From: Saccharicrinis aurantiacus | Lineage (GTDB): Bacteria > Bacteroidota > Bacteroidia > Bacteroidales > Marinilabiliaceae | Assembly (NCBI RefSeq): GCF_001660705.2 | Contig: NZ_LYBV02000007.1 | Location: forward strand, 186,001-250,000 | Direction: 5' to 3' | DNA length: 64,000 nucleotides | Shown: one piece after another, positions 45,610 through 56,500 of the stretch | Layout of the letters: each line of letters starts with the position of its first letter | Numbering within the stretch: position 1 is the first letter of the stretch | Notes under the pieces: model-generated | What the model was told of the DNA's origin: nothing | What the model saw: only the letters and a program-made list of their open reading frames with translations | The model's database searches: none | Made by a program: the position numbers and the translations under genes

Positions 45610-46347
45610 ATGAAATATCTAGTACTTATTTTTATCATTGCAATGCCCACTTTCATAAATGCACAGGATCAATTTAAACTCTTACTTTATACCCAACCAG
45701 ATCGGTGGCACTCAGAGAGTATCCCTGCTGCAGTAGAAGCTTTTAAATTGTTATCAAAGAAGCATCAATTTCAATTGTTTTGGGCTGATGAACCAGCTAA
45801 GTTAATGGACTATTTAGGAGAGGTGTCTGTGGTTGTTTTCGTCAATTCAAATACAGATTTATTAAATACAGAGCAAATTCATCAATTCAGGGAATTTATT
45901 AATAAAGGAGTAGGTTTTGTGGGGATCCACAGTACTTCGGATAGTAAGGTGAAGAACAAGTGGTTTACACAACTAATAGGCGGTTCATTTACTGATCATC
46001 CTAGGTTTCAATCGGCAAATGTTGATGTACATAACGACAACTTTCCTGCAGTGTTGCATTTACCGAAAAGATTTGTTTGGAGTGATGAATGGTATAATTT
46101 TGATGAATTCCATCCTGATAAAGTAAATGTGGTTTTAACTGTTGATGAAGGTTCTTACAATTACACTTTAGGTTATGATGATATCCCATTAAAAGGAATG
46201 GGCAAAAGCCACCCTGTTGCTTGGTATCATCAGTTTGATGGAGCTAGGGTTTTTTATACCGCCCTCGGTCATAAGCCCGAGAGTTACAAAAATGATGATT
46301 TTATGAAAATGATATTTGGCGGTATTTATTGGGTTTTGCAACCTTAA
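45610..46347 (+). CDS. ThuA-domain (trehalose utilization-like) secreted protein
   Basis: A 245-residue exported protein with a signal peptide (ending FINAQ) and a class-I glutamine amidotransferase-like ThuA fold: FKLLLYTQPDRWHSESIPAAV, VVVFVNSNTD, the GVGFVGIHSTSDS loop, TQLIGGSFTDHP and the closing KSHPVAWYHQFDGARVFYTALGH. ThuA proteins are linked to oxidation or reduction of disaccharides such as trehalose, but their chemistry is poorly defined. It forms a pair with the barrel protein upstream. Its stop overlaps the convergent hybrid regulator's stop by 3 bp. Confidence 0.85.
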   Translation: MKYLVLIFIIAMPTFINAQDQFKLLLYTQPDRWHSESIPAAVEAFKLLSKKHQFQLFWADEPAKLMDYLGEVSVVVFVNSNTDLLNTEQIHQFREFINKGVGFVGIHSTSDSKVKNKWFTQLIGGSFTDHPRFQSANVDVHNDNFPAVLHLPKRFVWSDEWYNFDEFHPDKVNVVLTVDEGSYNYTLGYDDIPLKGMGKSHPVAWYHQFDGARVFYTALGHKPESYKNDDFMKMIFGGIYWVLQP

Positions 46348-49300
46348 TCATTTGTAAAATCAAGGCTATCTAGGTTGTTAGATTGCTTATTTTGTAAAGC
46401 AACGTATTCCTTAGGAGATACGCCATAGTATGCCTTGAATGAAGATGAAAAGTGTGATAAACTTGAAAAACCAATGGCATAGGCCACCTCGCTTACATTC
46501 ATTTTTTTATTGGTTAAAATGTACGAGGCTTGTTTCATTCTGATGTTTCGTATTAGATCACGAGCAGATTGGTTGGTTAATTCTTTTAGTTTACGATGTA
46601 AGTGTACACGGCTAATGCCCACGCTATCAGCTAACATTTCAACATTAAGTTCACTATTTGAGATATTATCTTTTATGATGGTCATTATTTTTTGCATTAA
46701 AATTTCATCGTGAGTTTTAATATTGGGAGCTTCAACCGTATACTGTTCTGCTTTTTTCTCAATTTTAGTTGCTATGCGTCTTCTGTTTTCAAGTAAGTTA
46801 GTTAACGATTTTTTTAAAAATGAAGTGTTAAAAGGTTTACTCAAATACATATCGGCACCGGTTTCAATACCTTCAGCTTTATCCTCTTCTTTGGTTAAGG
46901 CGGTTAGCAGAATAATAGGTATGTGACTCGTATCGATATTGTTTTTTACCTTTTTACAAAAGCTAATGCCATCCATCTCAGGCATCATTATATCACTAAT
47001 TATAATATCTGGTTTATCGTTTAATATATTGATGTGCGCTTGTTTCCCATTTTCGTATGCAATTACGGTATATCGTTCAGAAAACTCATTAATTAGGTAG
47101 TTTCTAATCTCCAATTCATCTTCCACAATCATTAATTTGTAATTCGTTTTAGCTTTGGTATCGCTGGTGCTGTCATCAACAAGTTCGCTAGGCTTATGTT
47201 GGTGTATGGGAGCTGGAATTATATTTTCATCAATAAGTAAATCTTTTTTGGGTAAATGTGCATTGCCCAATGGAATTTCTATAATAAATTCAGAACCGAT
47301 ATTATTTTCACCATTCTGCATGTAAAGTCTACCTTTGTGCAGCTCAACCAATGATCTGGAAAGGTGCAGCCCTATGCCTGTGCCCGCATTATTACGGGTT
47401 TCTTTCGAATCAACCTGGTAGAATCGCTCAAATATTTTTTCATGTTGAGATTTATTTATCCCAATACCATTGTCGAGTATCGATATTTTTGCAAAGCTTC
47501 TTTCGTTTGCTTTAAATTGCGAAATTGTTAGACTTATCTTACCATCGTTGGGGGTAAATTTAAAGGCATTTGAGAGCAGGTTAATGATTACTTTTTCAAA
47601 ATTAAGAGGATCAATCCAAACCTCAATATTTTCAGAATCGTTCAATACCAACAATTTAATATTCTTACTCGTTGCTAAATAATTGTAGGAAGATGTAATA
47701 TTTTCGATGTAAGTTTTTAATTCTGTTTTTTGAAACTTAGTGAGCATTTGCGATTTATCCAATTTTCTAACATCAAGCAATTGATTTATCAAACGAAGAA
47801 TACGATTTGAATTTTGCTGCATAATACTATAAAGTCGCATAGTTTCTGCATTGCTTTTTTGCGCTAATAATTTATCTAAAGGATCAATAATTAAGCTTAA
47901 GGGCGTGCGTATTTCATGTGACACATTAATGAAAAACTGCATTTTTTTATCATTCAATTTTTCAATCTCGATGTGTCTAAATTTGTCTTTATACAAACCA
48001 ATAATCAACCACAAAAGCGTTGCTGTTATTACAAACCATAATAGTTTTGCCCAAGTAGTTTTGTACCATGGGGGATGAATTATAATGGTAAGTGCCCGAG
48101 GCTCAGAGTAAGCATCTTTGTTAATACTGCGCACTTTAAAAATATAGGTATTGTGTGGTAAATTAGTATAGCTTGCTTTTCTACTTTGTGCATCACTTTG
48201 GTTCCATACCTTATCAAATCCTTCCATCATATATTCATATGATATACTTGATTGGCCGGCTAAGTTTTCAGAGGTAAATTCTATGGAAAATATATTATCC
48301 TTTTCATTTAAATGGATGGTGTCTTCTAATATGATAGATTCTGATAGAATTTTGTATTTGCCTGATTTGTCTCCAATATTAACCGCTTTATTGTTTTTAT
48401 TAAAATCGGTTAAAATCACATTAGGGGCTTTGTTTTTATAGGTGTTATAATCTTTCTTAATCTCGGTAATGCCGTTAATTCCTCCAAAAAACAATTCGTT
48501 TATTGCTGTTTTGTATACGGCATTTCTAGAGAATTCGTTGGACTGTAAACCGTCAGAAGCATAATAATTCACAAATGCTTCTTTGCCAGTATCCAACCTA
48601 CTCAAACCTTTGTGCGTACTCATCCAAAGCTGAAAATATTCATCTTCTTCTATGGCACATATTACATTGCTAGCAAGGCCATCATTGGTAGTGTAGGTTT
48701 TACAATCTAAAGTATTCGGATTAATTTTTACCAAACCGCCATAAGTACCCGTCCAAATATTTCCTTTGTAATCCTCCTTAATACAATAAACCACATTGTT
48801 GGGTATGTTTTCATTATCCACATTAAAAAACGTGGCCTTATCGGTTTTGGGTTCTACTAATACTAAGCCATCATATGTGCCAACCCAAAAACGACCTTTA
48901 TTATCAAGATGTACATCGTTTACCCATTTGGGTATAATATTATTTAGAGAGTCAGATACAGGAAGCTTATTTGTGAATGTTTCATTTTTAGGATTGAAGT
49001 TTATAACGCCAGCGCCAAAAGTTGCCAACCAAAAGTCCTCATTATTTCCATCTTTTATTACGGTTATAATGTCAGCTGGTATACTTTTAGGATTATTTGT
49101 ATCGTGCTTAAAATATTTGGTTTGTTTTGTTTCCTTATTAAGTCTTATTAGACCACTAGAATAGGTTCCTATCCAAAGGTATTTTGCTGCATCTTTAAAA
49201 CTAAAAATGTTATTGCCCTCAAGCTTACCTTTATTTCTTAATAGTATATTGGTTACTTTCTCTTTGGTTAAATCGTAATGGTAAACACCGTCGCCATCTG

Positions 49301-50399
49301 TTCCAATCCAAATGTTGTTTTTGTCTCCCGTAATTGCCGAAATGCAATTTGAACCAATACTGTTCTCCCCAAACGCTTTATAGCCATAATTACTAAAAAT
49401 ATTCTGAGACTCAGGAAATAGAAATAAACCCTTTTGAAAAATAGCAGTCCAAATATTGCCGTTGTTATCTTCTAATATGCTATGAACTTTACTTTTTGAG
49501 AAGTCGAATGGCGAACTAGGTGGCGAGTAGGGTACTAGCTTATTGTTTTTATAATTTAGATGGTATAAACCCATTCCGTCACTAGCTACCCATAACTGAT
49601 TTTTCGAGTCCCGGTAAACCGTTTTTACCGCTATGTCCGATGCTTTATCTAAATATTGAACTGTTAAGTTTTGCTTATCTATTTTAAGTAATCCGTTCTT
49701 TAAACTTCCTGCATATATATTGCCATCCTCACCTTCGCATATAGATGTGATATCATGCTTTAAAACTTTACCAGAATATTTATCCACAACGGTACCGTTC
49801 TCATCGGTTTTCGGATTAAAATAAACAAGACCATCATTATCTGTTCCTATCCATAATATACCTTCACTATCTTCGAATAATGAGCGCATTAATAGACTAG
49901 GAAAACGGTTGTTAAATCGAGTAGAATATCTAGGTCGCCCCAACTGAGTGGGTATTCTAATTAAACCATATCCTGAAGTAGCAATCCAAATATCTTGTGT
50001 TTCACTTATAATGATATCGGTAATAAATGGATGTATTTGTTGGTCATCAATATAAATTTTTACTTCAGAAAAAGATTGGTTGAGATGATTGTATTTTAAT
50101 AGACCATTAAATAAGCCTACCCACAAATTTCCCTTTGTATCCTCTTTAACTTTTGTGATATAGTTGGCTTTTAGATTATTGCTCTCTTTAGTGAAGGTTG
50201 TGAATTTAATACCATCAAATCTATTTAATCCATCTTCAGTGGCTATCCAAATAAATCCTAAATGATCTTGATGAATATCGTTTATTAAACTATTTGATAA
50301 GCCCTGATTGTAATCAAAAAAACGCTTATTCTGACTCGTAATTGAGCAGGTAAAAAATAGACTAATGATTATGAATATAGATTTTAAGTGCAAGCGCAT
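46344..50399 (-). CDS. Hybrid two-component system sensor-regulator (HTCS) of the xylan locus
   Basis: A 1351-residue one-chain signalling protein. A signal peptide precedes two seven-bladed propellers of Reg_prop repeats (about 25-690, with many 'GNIWVGLFNGLLKYN' type blades), then a Y_Y_Y domain (700-770) and a membrane helix (about 783-805). Cytoplasmic parts are the histidine kinase (His near 826 in NVSHEIRTP, ATPase motifs LLSNAFKFTP, DNGIGI and GTGIGLHLS), a receiver with Asp near 1135 (ISDIMMPEMDG), and an AraC helix-turn-helix pair (about 1255-1340). Such proteins bind an oligosaccharide in the periplasm and switch on the adjacent utilization locus. Being divergent from GH3 and the SusCD operon, with a duplicated palindrome between, it is the likely activator of the xylan genes. 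Confidence 0.95.
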   Translation of the reverse strand: MRLHLKSIFIIISLFFTCSITSQNKRFFDYNQGLSNSLINDIHQDHLGFIWIATEDGLNRFDGIKFTTFTKESNNLKANYITKVKEDTKGNLWVGLFNGLLKYNHLNQSFSEVKIYIDDQQIHPFITDIIISETQDIWIATSGYGLIRIPTQLGRPRYSTRFNNRFPSLLMRSLFEDSEGILWIGTDNDGLVYFNPKTDENGTVVDKYSGKVLKHDITSICEGEDGNIYAGSLKNGLLKIDKQNLTVQYLDKASDIAVKTVYRDSKNQLWVASDGMGLYHLNYKNNKLVPYSPPSSPFDFSKSKVHSILEDNNGNIWTAIFQKGLFLFPESQNIFSNYGYKAFGENSIGSNCISAITGDKNNIWIGTDGDGVYHYDLTKEKVTNILLRNKGKLEGNNIFSFKDAAKYLWIGTYSSGLIRLNKETKQTKYFKHDTNNPKSIPADIITVIKDGNNEDFWLATFGAGVINFNPKNETFTNKLPVSDSLNNIIPKWVNDVHLDNKGRFWVGTYDGLVLVEPKTDKATFFNVDNENIPNNVVYCIKEDYKGNIWTGTYGGLVKINPNTLDCKTYTTNDGLASNVICAIEEDEYFQLWMSTHKGLSRLDTGKEAFVNYYASDGLQSNEFSRNAVYKTAINELFFGGINGITEIKKDYNTYKNKAPNVILTDFNKNNKAVNIGDKSGKYKILSESIILEDTIHLNEKDNIFSIEFTSENLAGQSSISYEYMMEGFDKVWNQSDAQSRKASYTNLPHNTYIFKVRSINKDAYSEPRALTIIIHPPWYKTTWAKLLWFVITATLLWLIIGLYKDKFRHIEIEKLNDKKMQFFINVSHEIRTPLSLIIDPLDKLLAQKSNAETMRLYSIMQQNSNRILRLINQLLDVRKLDKSQMLTKFQKTELKTYIENITSSYNYLATSKNIKLLVLNDSENIEVWIDPLNFEKVIINLLSNAFKFTPNDGKISLTISQFKANERSFAKISILDNGIGINKSQHEKIFERFYQVDSKETRNNAGTGIGLHLSRSLVELHKGRLYMQNGENNIGSEFIIEIPLGNAHLPKKDLLIDENIIPAPIHQHKPSELVDDSTSDTKAKTNYKLMIVEDELEIRNYLINEFSERYTVIAYENGKQAHINILNDKPDIIISDIMMPEMDGISFCKKVKNNIDTSHIPIILLTALTKEEDKAEGIETGADMYLSKPFNTSFLKKSLTNLLENRRRIATKIEKKAEQYTVEAPNIKTHDEILMQKIMTIIKDNISNSELNVEMLADSVGISRVHLHRKLKELTNQSARDLIRNIRMKQASYILTNKKMNVSEVAYAIGFSSLSHFSSSFKAYYGVSPKEYVALQNKQSNNLDSLDFTND

Positions 50400-50490
50400 A
50401 GGTAGCGTTTTTTGTTAACGAATCTAAAATATAAAAAAACGCTTGGTTTGAGATTTTTAATTCTCATAATATTCCCAATTACCCTCAAAT

Positions 50491-50557
50491 GTTACATTCC
50501 ATAAAGCTTATGTAACAAATAGTAAAGTGGTGTTACAAATTTGAAAGCTTATGTAAC
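50491..50557. promoter_or_regulatory. Duplicated inverted repeat, probable HTCS operator
   Basis: GTTACA-N14-TGTAAC occurs twice, at 50491-50516 and 50532-50557, exactly 41 bp apart. The right half is part of a 14-bp direct repeat AAAGCTTATGTAAC (50503 and 50544). The second copy ends 11 bp before the -33 element of the GH3 promoter, a typical activator position, and the region also faces the HTCS gene. Binding by the AraC domain is inferred. Confidence 0.65.
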
Positions 50558-50568
50558 CCCTGTAAATA

Positions 50569-50596
50569 TTGGTTAGCGCTGCCTGGTATAAATTTG
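50569..50596 (+). promoter_or_regulatory. Promoter upstream of GH3
   Basis: TTG at 50569-50571 and TAAATTTG at 50589-50596, 17-bp spacer, match the Bacteroidetes pattern. The ATG of GH3 follows 53 bp later, leaving a short leader. Confidence 0.65.
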
Positions 50597-50649
50597 TGGT
50601 ATGAGTTTTTGTTAAGAGATGTGAAACAAAAAACTTCATTGTAAAATAA

Positions 50650-53340
50650 ATGAAAGACATTAAAACCATCATAAATTTTGTGAATATGGGAATAGCATTC
50701 AGTACAAAAAGTAGTATAAACTTATTTCTAATTCTTATTATAATAGGGATTAGTTCATGTGTAAATAACAACACTTCGTTGTCTTTTGAAGAAAGAGCAG
50801 ATCTATTAATTGAAGAGATGACTCTTGAAGAAAAAGTTTCTCAACTATCTTATACTTCGGCAGCAATTCCTCGTTTAAATATACCTGAATATAATTGGTG
50901 GAATGAGTGCCTACATGGTGTTGGTAGAGCAGGTGTATCTACTGTTTTTCCGCAAGCTATTGGAATGGCTGCCATGTTCGACGATAGTACCATGTTTAAG
51001 GTTGCTGATGTGGTTTCAGATGAAGCCCGTGCCAAATACCATCATTTTCAGCGACAAAACAAACGTGGTATATATCAAGGTTTAAGTTTTTGGACTCCTA
51101 ATATTAATATTTTTCGCGATCCAAGATGGGGGCGTGGCATGGAGACCTATGGTGAAGATCCTTATTTAACAGGTAAATTAGGGGTTGCTTACATCAATGG
51201 TTTGCAAGGGAACGATCCTAACTATTATAAGTTGATTGCCACCGCCAAGCACTTTGCTGTGCACAGTGGACCCGAGGCAACGCGACATAGCTTTAATGCA
51301 ACACCATCGTCATACGATTTTAAAGAAACTTACAGCCCTCAGTTTAAAATGGCAATTGACGAGGCAAAAGTATATTCTGTAATGTGTGCCTATAATAGAT
51401 ACGAAGGCATGCCATGCTGTGGAAATACAGAGTTGAGTGGCTTGTTACGTAACGATTGGGGATTTGATGGTTACATTGTTTCTGACTGTTGGGCTGTTCG
51501 CGATTTTTATGATAAAGATGCACACGAGATTGTGAATACCAAAGCTGAGGCTGCTGCCATTTCTTTAAAGGCCGGTACCGATTTAAACTGTGGCGATTCA
51601 TACCCAGCACTGGTTGAGGCTGTTAAGCAAGGTTATGTAACAGAAGCACAAATTGATATTTCGCTAAAGCGTATTTTGCTTGCTCGTTTTAAGTTAGGCA
51701 TGTTTGATGAGGAAGAAAAGGTAGTTTATTCAAAAATATCTACAGGTGTAATTGACTCAGAAAAGCATCAGCAGATGGCCTTAGATGTAGCACAAAAGTC
51801 AATTGTGTTGCTAAAAAATGAAGCACAAACCTTACCATTTTCGAAGGAGATTAAAAGCGTTGCCGTAATTGGTCCAAATGCCAACGAAGTAGATGTTTTA
51901 TTGGGGAATTATCATGGCTATGCTTCCAGTCCCGTTACCCCATATAAAGGAATTAAAGCTAAGTTACCAACCGCCACTGTTAAGTATGCCCCGGGTTGTC
52001 AATTAGCAGAGGGGTTACCAGTACTAACCCCAATGTCATCTGATGTTTTATTTACGAATAAGGATAAAAAGTCGAATGGACTAATCGGTTCATATTACAA
52101 TAATAAAACCTTTAGCGGTAATGCTGAGGTAACAAAAATAGAAACCAATATAGATTTTAATTGGTGGGATAAAGCGCCTTATACAGCCTTAAGTGCAGAT
52201 ACTTTTAGTGTGCGATTTGAAGGCGTAATTATTCCTGAGTTTACAGGTAAGTATGCCATCGGAGTTGAAGGGTTTCCGACCATTAGTTTAACCATTGATG
52301 AGGAAGAATTGATTTCTTACAATAGTGAGCATCATCCGCAAAAGCGATATGAATATATTCAGCTTGAAAAAGGGAAGAGTTATGCCATAAAGGTTGACTA
52401 TGTGCAAGATAAAACAGAATCGGCCATTGCACGTTTGTTATGGGAAAAGCCTAGTACAACTTTAAAAGAGGAGGCTATTGAATTGGCTTGTCAGTCGGAT
52501 GTTGTTGTGCTGTGTATGGGCCTAAGTCCTTTGCTCGAAGGAGAGGAAATGCCCGTTAAGGTAGATGGTTTTGTACAGGGCGATAGAACTGATATTAGTT
52601 TACCAAAGAATCAGACAGAGCTTATAAAAGAAATTCAGAAAATTGGGAAACCGACAGTACTTGTTTTAATGAATGGCAGTGCATTAGCGTTTAACTGGGA
52701 AGCCGATAATGTATCTGCTATTCTTGAAGCATGGTATCCAGGTCAGGCCGGAGGAACGGCATTGGCTAATATCATATTTGGAGATTATAATCCATCCGGA
52801 CGATTACCGGTTACATTTTATAAATCAGTTACAGATCTACCAGCTTTCGATGATTACAATATGGAAGGTCGTACTTATCGTTACTTCAATGGCGAAGCTT
52901 TATATCCTTTTGGTTATGGCTTGAGTTATACCTCTTTTAAATATTCAAACTTAAAAGTGCCAACCCAGGTAGAACCTTGTAATTCTATTCCAATTAGTGT
53001 GGATGTAACAAACACAGGCAAGTATAATGGCGAGGAAGTTATACAGTTGTACGTTAGTCACCCTAATTTCTCAGGAAAAAAGGCTATCCGAAGTTTAAAA
53101 GGATTTAAGCGTATTGCTCTAAAAAAAGGAGAAACCAAAAATGTCAAGTTCAGCCTTCAGCCAAAGGATATTGCCATTTTAAACGATGATAACGAATATT
53201 ACATCGATTCTGGAGCAATTCAGATTTCAGTAGGAGGCCAGCAAGCCAACCAAAAGGCCTTAAAACAGCAAAATGTATTGCAGCAAAAAGTGGCTATTGC
53301 TCTCGCAGAGGGAGAGTTGTATCCAATAAATAAAAAGTAA
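50650..53340 (+). CDS. GH3 beta-xylosidase/beta-glucosidase-type lipoprotein with PA14 insert
   Basis: An 896-residue family 3 glycoside hydrolase. The hydrophobic segment ending IGISSC is a lipobox; the first Met is chosen, though Met13 would also give a good signal. The nucleophile is Asp279 in IVSDCWA, a motif seen in GH3 xylosidases (SDC.A). The N-terminal barrel is followed by the second catalytic-type domain, which is interrupted from about 475 to 600 by a PA14 domain (NGLIGSYYNNKTFSGN ... RLLWEKP), and a C-terminal Fn3-like domain. It removes terminal xylose (or glucose) from oligosaccharides imported by the SusCD system. It is the first gene of the operon-like series running to the window end. 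Confidence 0.92.
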   Translation: MKDIKTIINFVNMGIAFSTKSSINLFLILIIIGISSCVNNNTSLSFEERADLLIEEMTLEEKVSQLSYTSAAIPRLNIPEYNWWNECLHGVGRAGVSTVFPQAIGMAAMFDDSTMFKVADVVSDEARAKYHHFQRQNKRGIYQGLSFWTPNINIFRDPRWGRGMETYGEDPYLTGKLGVAYINGLQGNDPNYYKLIATAKHFAVHSGPEATRHSFNATPSSYDFKETYSPQFKMAIDEAKVYSVMCAYNRYEGMPCCGNTELSGLLRNDWGFDGYIVSDCWAVRDFYDKDAHEIVNTKAEAAAISLKAGTDLNCGDSYPALVEAVKQGYVTEAQIDISLKRILLARFKLGMFDEEEKVVYSKISTGVIDSEKHQQMALDVAQKSIVLLKNEAQTLPFSKEIKSVAVIGPNANEVDVLLGNYHGYASSPVTPYKGIKAKLPTATVKYAPGCQLAEGLPVLTPMSSDVLFTNKDKKSNGLIGSYYNNKTFSGNAEVTKIETNIDFNWWDKAPYTALSADTFSVRFEGVIIPEFTGKYAIGVEGFPTISLTIDEEELISYNSEHHPQKRYEYIQLEKGKSYAIKVDYVQDKTESAIARLLWEKPSTTLKEEAIELACQSDVVVLCMGLSPLLEGEEMPVKVDGFVQGDRTDISLPKNQTELIKEIQKIGKPTVLVLMNGSALAFNWEADNVSAILEAWYPGQAGGTALANIIFGDYNPSGRLPVTFYKSVTDLPAFDDYNMEGRTYRYFNGEALYPFGYGLSYTSFKYSNLKVPTQVEPCNSIPISVDVTNTGKYNGEEVIQLYVSHPNFSGKKAIRSLKGFKRIALKKGETKNVKFSLQPKDIAILNDDNEYYIDSGAIQISVGGQQANQKALKQQNVLQQKVAIALAEGELYPINKK

Positions 53341-53560
53341 AAAGCACCTTATAATCACATTATTATTAAATCCAAAATCATGAAAATTTTAGAATCTAGT
53401 GCGTAACTAAATGTGCAATGAAGTGCTGAAGATTATGAGTTAACACTCATGTAAACAATTAATTTAAACTACAAATCACTATTGTTGAGCCATTTTTATC
53501 TCAATCATCATCACATAAAGAGTGCGGCTTAAAAGTGAATTTCAAACTAAAATTAATCAA
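53341..53560. other. Gap between GH3 and SusC with a small hairpin
   Basis: No gene is visible. A perfect 6-bp stem with a 4-base loop (ATGAGT 53435-53440, ACTCAT 53445-53450) lies in the middle. No clean TAnnTTTG element is seen; TATTGTTG near 53480 is one base off. The susC-like gene may be read from the GH3 promoter or from its own unrecognised one. Confidence 0.5.
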
Positions 53561-56500
53561 ATGAAAAAAAAGATTAAGTTTTTGAAAAAAGGCATTATTC
53601 TCTCTTTTTTTATCTGCATGCAGATGTCCCTTTTCGCACAAAATATGCGAATTACAGGTACAGTTGTTGATAAAACGGGAGAACCTGTGCCAGGTGTGAA
53701 TGTTTCTATTAAAGGAACAACCACAGGTACTATTACAACTATTGATGGGGTATATAATATTGAAGCGCCATCCACAAGTCAATTGCTATTTAGTTTTGTT
53801 GGTTTCCTTTCGCAAACCATCGATATCAATAGTCAAACAACCATTAATGTTACTTTACGCGAAGACCTTAAAGATTTAGATGAGGTTGTGGTTGTGGGGT
53901 ACGGTTCAACCAAAGCACGCGATTTAACGGGTGCCGTTAGCTCAATTAAGGCTGATGAATTAGGAGAGCAACCAGCGGTTTCTATCGATCAGGCCTTGCA
54001 GGGTAAAGTGTCGGGTGTAACCATTTCACAAAATTCTGGAGCACCGGGTGGAGGTATCTCTGTTCGTGTACGTGGTATTACTTCTTTAACAGGGAGTAAT
54101 GAGCCATTATATGTTGTGGATGGTGTGCCAATAGACGGTAATTCAGGTAACGATAGTTTTAATTTTTCTTCAATGGGAGGAGAAAGTGGACAAACTAAAG
54201 TGAGTGCCTTATCTACCATAAACCCTTCGGATATTGCTTCAATCGAAGTACTAAAGGATGCATCGGCAACAGCCATTTATGGTTCACGTGCGTCAAACGG
54301 AGTAATATTAATTACAACCAAAAGTGGTAAAGATGGAAAATCTACAATTAGTTACGATGGATATTATGGTATCCAAGAAGTTACTAAAACCATCGATGTA
54401 ATGGACCTTCCGCAGTACGCACAATATTTAAACGAAATTGCGGTACAAGAAGGCGGAGAGCCAAAAGCCTCTTTTCTACGACCAGAGTTATTAGGCCCTG
54501 GAACCAACTGGCAAAACGAAGTGTTTAGAGTGGCTCCTATTACCAACCACCAATTGTCTATTGCCGGAGGAAACGGAAAAACAAAGGTGTATTCATCCTT
54601 GAATTATTTTAATCAGGATGGGATATTGATAAATACTAATTACGAGCGTTTTGCAATGCGTTTAAATATTGACCACCAAGTAAACGATTGGTTTAAATTT
54701 GGAAACAGTTTAACGGCTAGTATGAGTGATGAGTTAATTGCTTATAACGATTCGGAAGACGGTGTTATTATGGCTGCCTTACGTCAATCACCAGAAGTAC
54801 CGGTTAAATATTCTGATGGAAGCTGGGGTGGACCTAGTGCCGAGGATGGAGTAGGATCGGGAAGTGGTTACAATCCTGTAGCTTGGTCTAAAATTCGTTC
54901 GTCACAATTACAAAGACACAAGGTTTTAGGAAATATATTTTCGGATATCAGCTTTACTAAAAATCTGAAATTAAGAACTGAGTTGGGCTACGATTTCAAT
55001 TTTAATAAAATGTCATCGTACAATCCAGTATATAAATTGGGCGATCAGGTAAACGATTTAGGAACTTCGTTTAAAACCAATACCAATAGTTTTTATTGGA
55101 TATTTAAAAACTTCTTAACCTACAGCAACCAGTTTGGTAAAAATAACTTAACAGTTATGGGAGGTCATGAGGCACAGCATTCTACTTGGGAGCAATTGCA
55201 AGGTAGTCGGGGTGGTTTTATTCAAAACGACTTAACAGAGTTGGCTTTGGGTGATTCAGAGACTGCCGGAGCCTCAAGCTTAAGAAACCAATGGGCAATG
55301 CAATCGTTTTTTGCCAGAGCCAATTATGGTTTCAATAATCGTTACCTACTAACTGCAACGTTTAGGGCTGATGCTTCATCGAACTTCGGACCGAATAACA
55401 AGTGGGGGTATTTTCCATCATTCTCTGGAGGATGGGTAATGAGTGAAGAAAACTTTATGCAAGGCCTGCAAGGTACGCTCGATTGGGTTAAAATACGCGC
55501 CGGTTATGGCGAGGTAGGAAACCAAAATATTGGTGCCTATGCTTACGGGCAGTCATTAAATACTATCACATCGGCATATGGACCTGCATTTATTCCCGGA
55601 AATATTGCCAATCCTGATGTAAAATGGGAAACCACAACATCATCGAATATTGGTATTGAGTTGGGCTTTTTCAACAACCGTATTAATATGGATGCTGATT
55701 TCTATATTAAAAAATCGAAGGATTTCTTATACCAGTTACCAATGGCTTATTATTATGGTCGCGAGGCATTTTCTGCACCGTATGTAAACCTTGGCGAGAT
55801 GCAAAATACAGGTATCGATTTCTCTTTAAATACGGTTAATATCGATAACCCTGGTGGTTTTAAATGGACATCGGCAATTGTATTGTCAACTTATAAAAAT
55901 GAGTTAACAAAGTTAGCCGATGAAAATGCCACAATAACTCAGGTTATTCAATTTAACCAAACAGTTACACAAACATCAGTAGGTAATCCTGTAGGTCAAT
56001 TCTACGGTTATGTAACCGATGGTTTATTCCAAAGCGAAGAGGAGATTCAGAATTCTCCTTACCAAGGTGATATGGATGAACGAAACGGTGTTTGGATGGG
56101 AGATATTAAGTTTAAAGATATTAACGATGATGGTGAAATTAATGACGACGACCGCACTATAATTGGTAGTCCACATCCTGATTTTACTTTCAGTTTCAGT
56201 AATAACCTATCGTATAAAAACTGGGATTTTGCGCTTTCTTTTTACGGTTCTTATGGTAACGACATCATAAACTGGACTCGAAAAATTACCGAAGGTATGA
56301 CGGATCAGTTTGGGAACCAATCAGTAAATGTAGCTGATAGATACACACCGAGTAATACCGACACGGATATGCCACGTTATATTGCTGGTGACCCAAATGC
56401 TAATGCTAGGGTATCTGACCGATACGTTGAGGATGGATCATTTCTTCGTATTCAAAACATGACTTTAGGTTACTCATTACCAAAGTCTCTATTAAAACGC

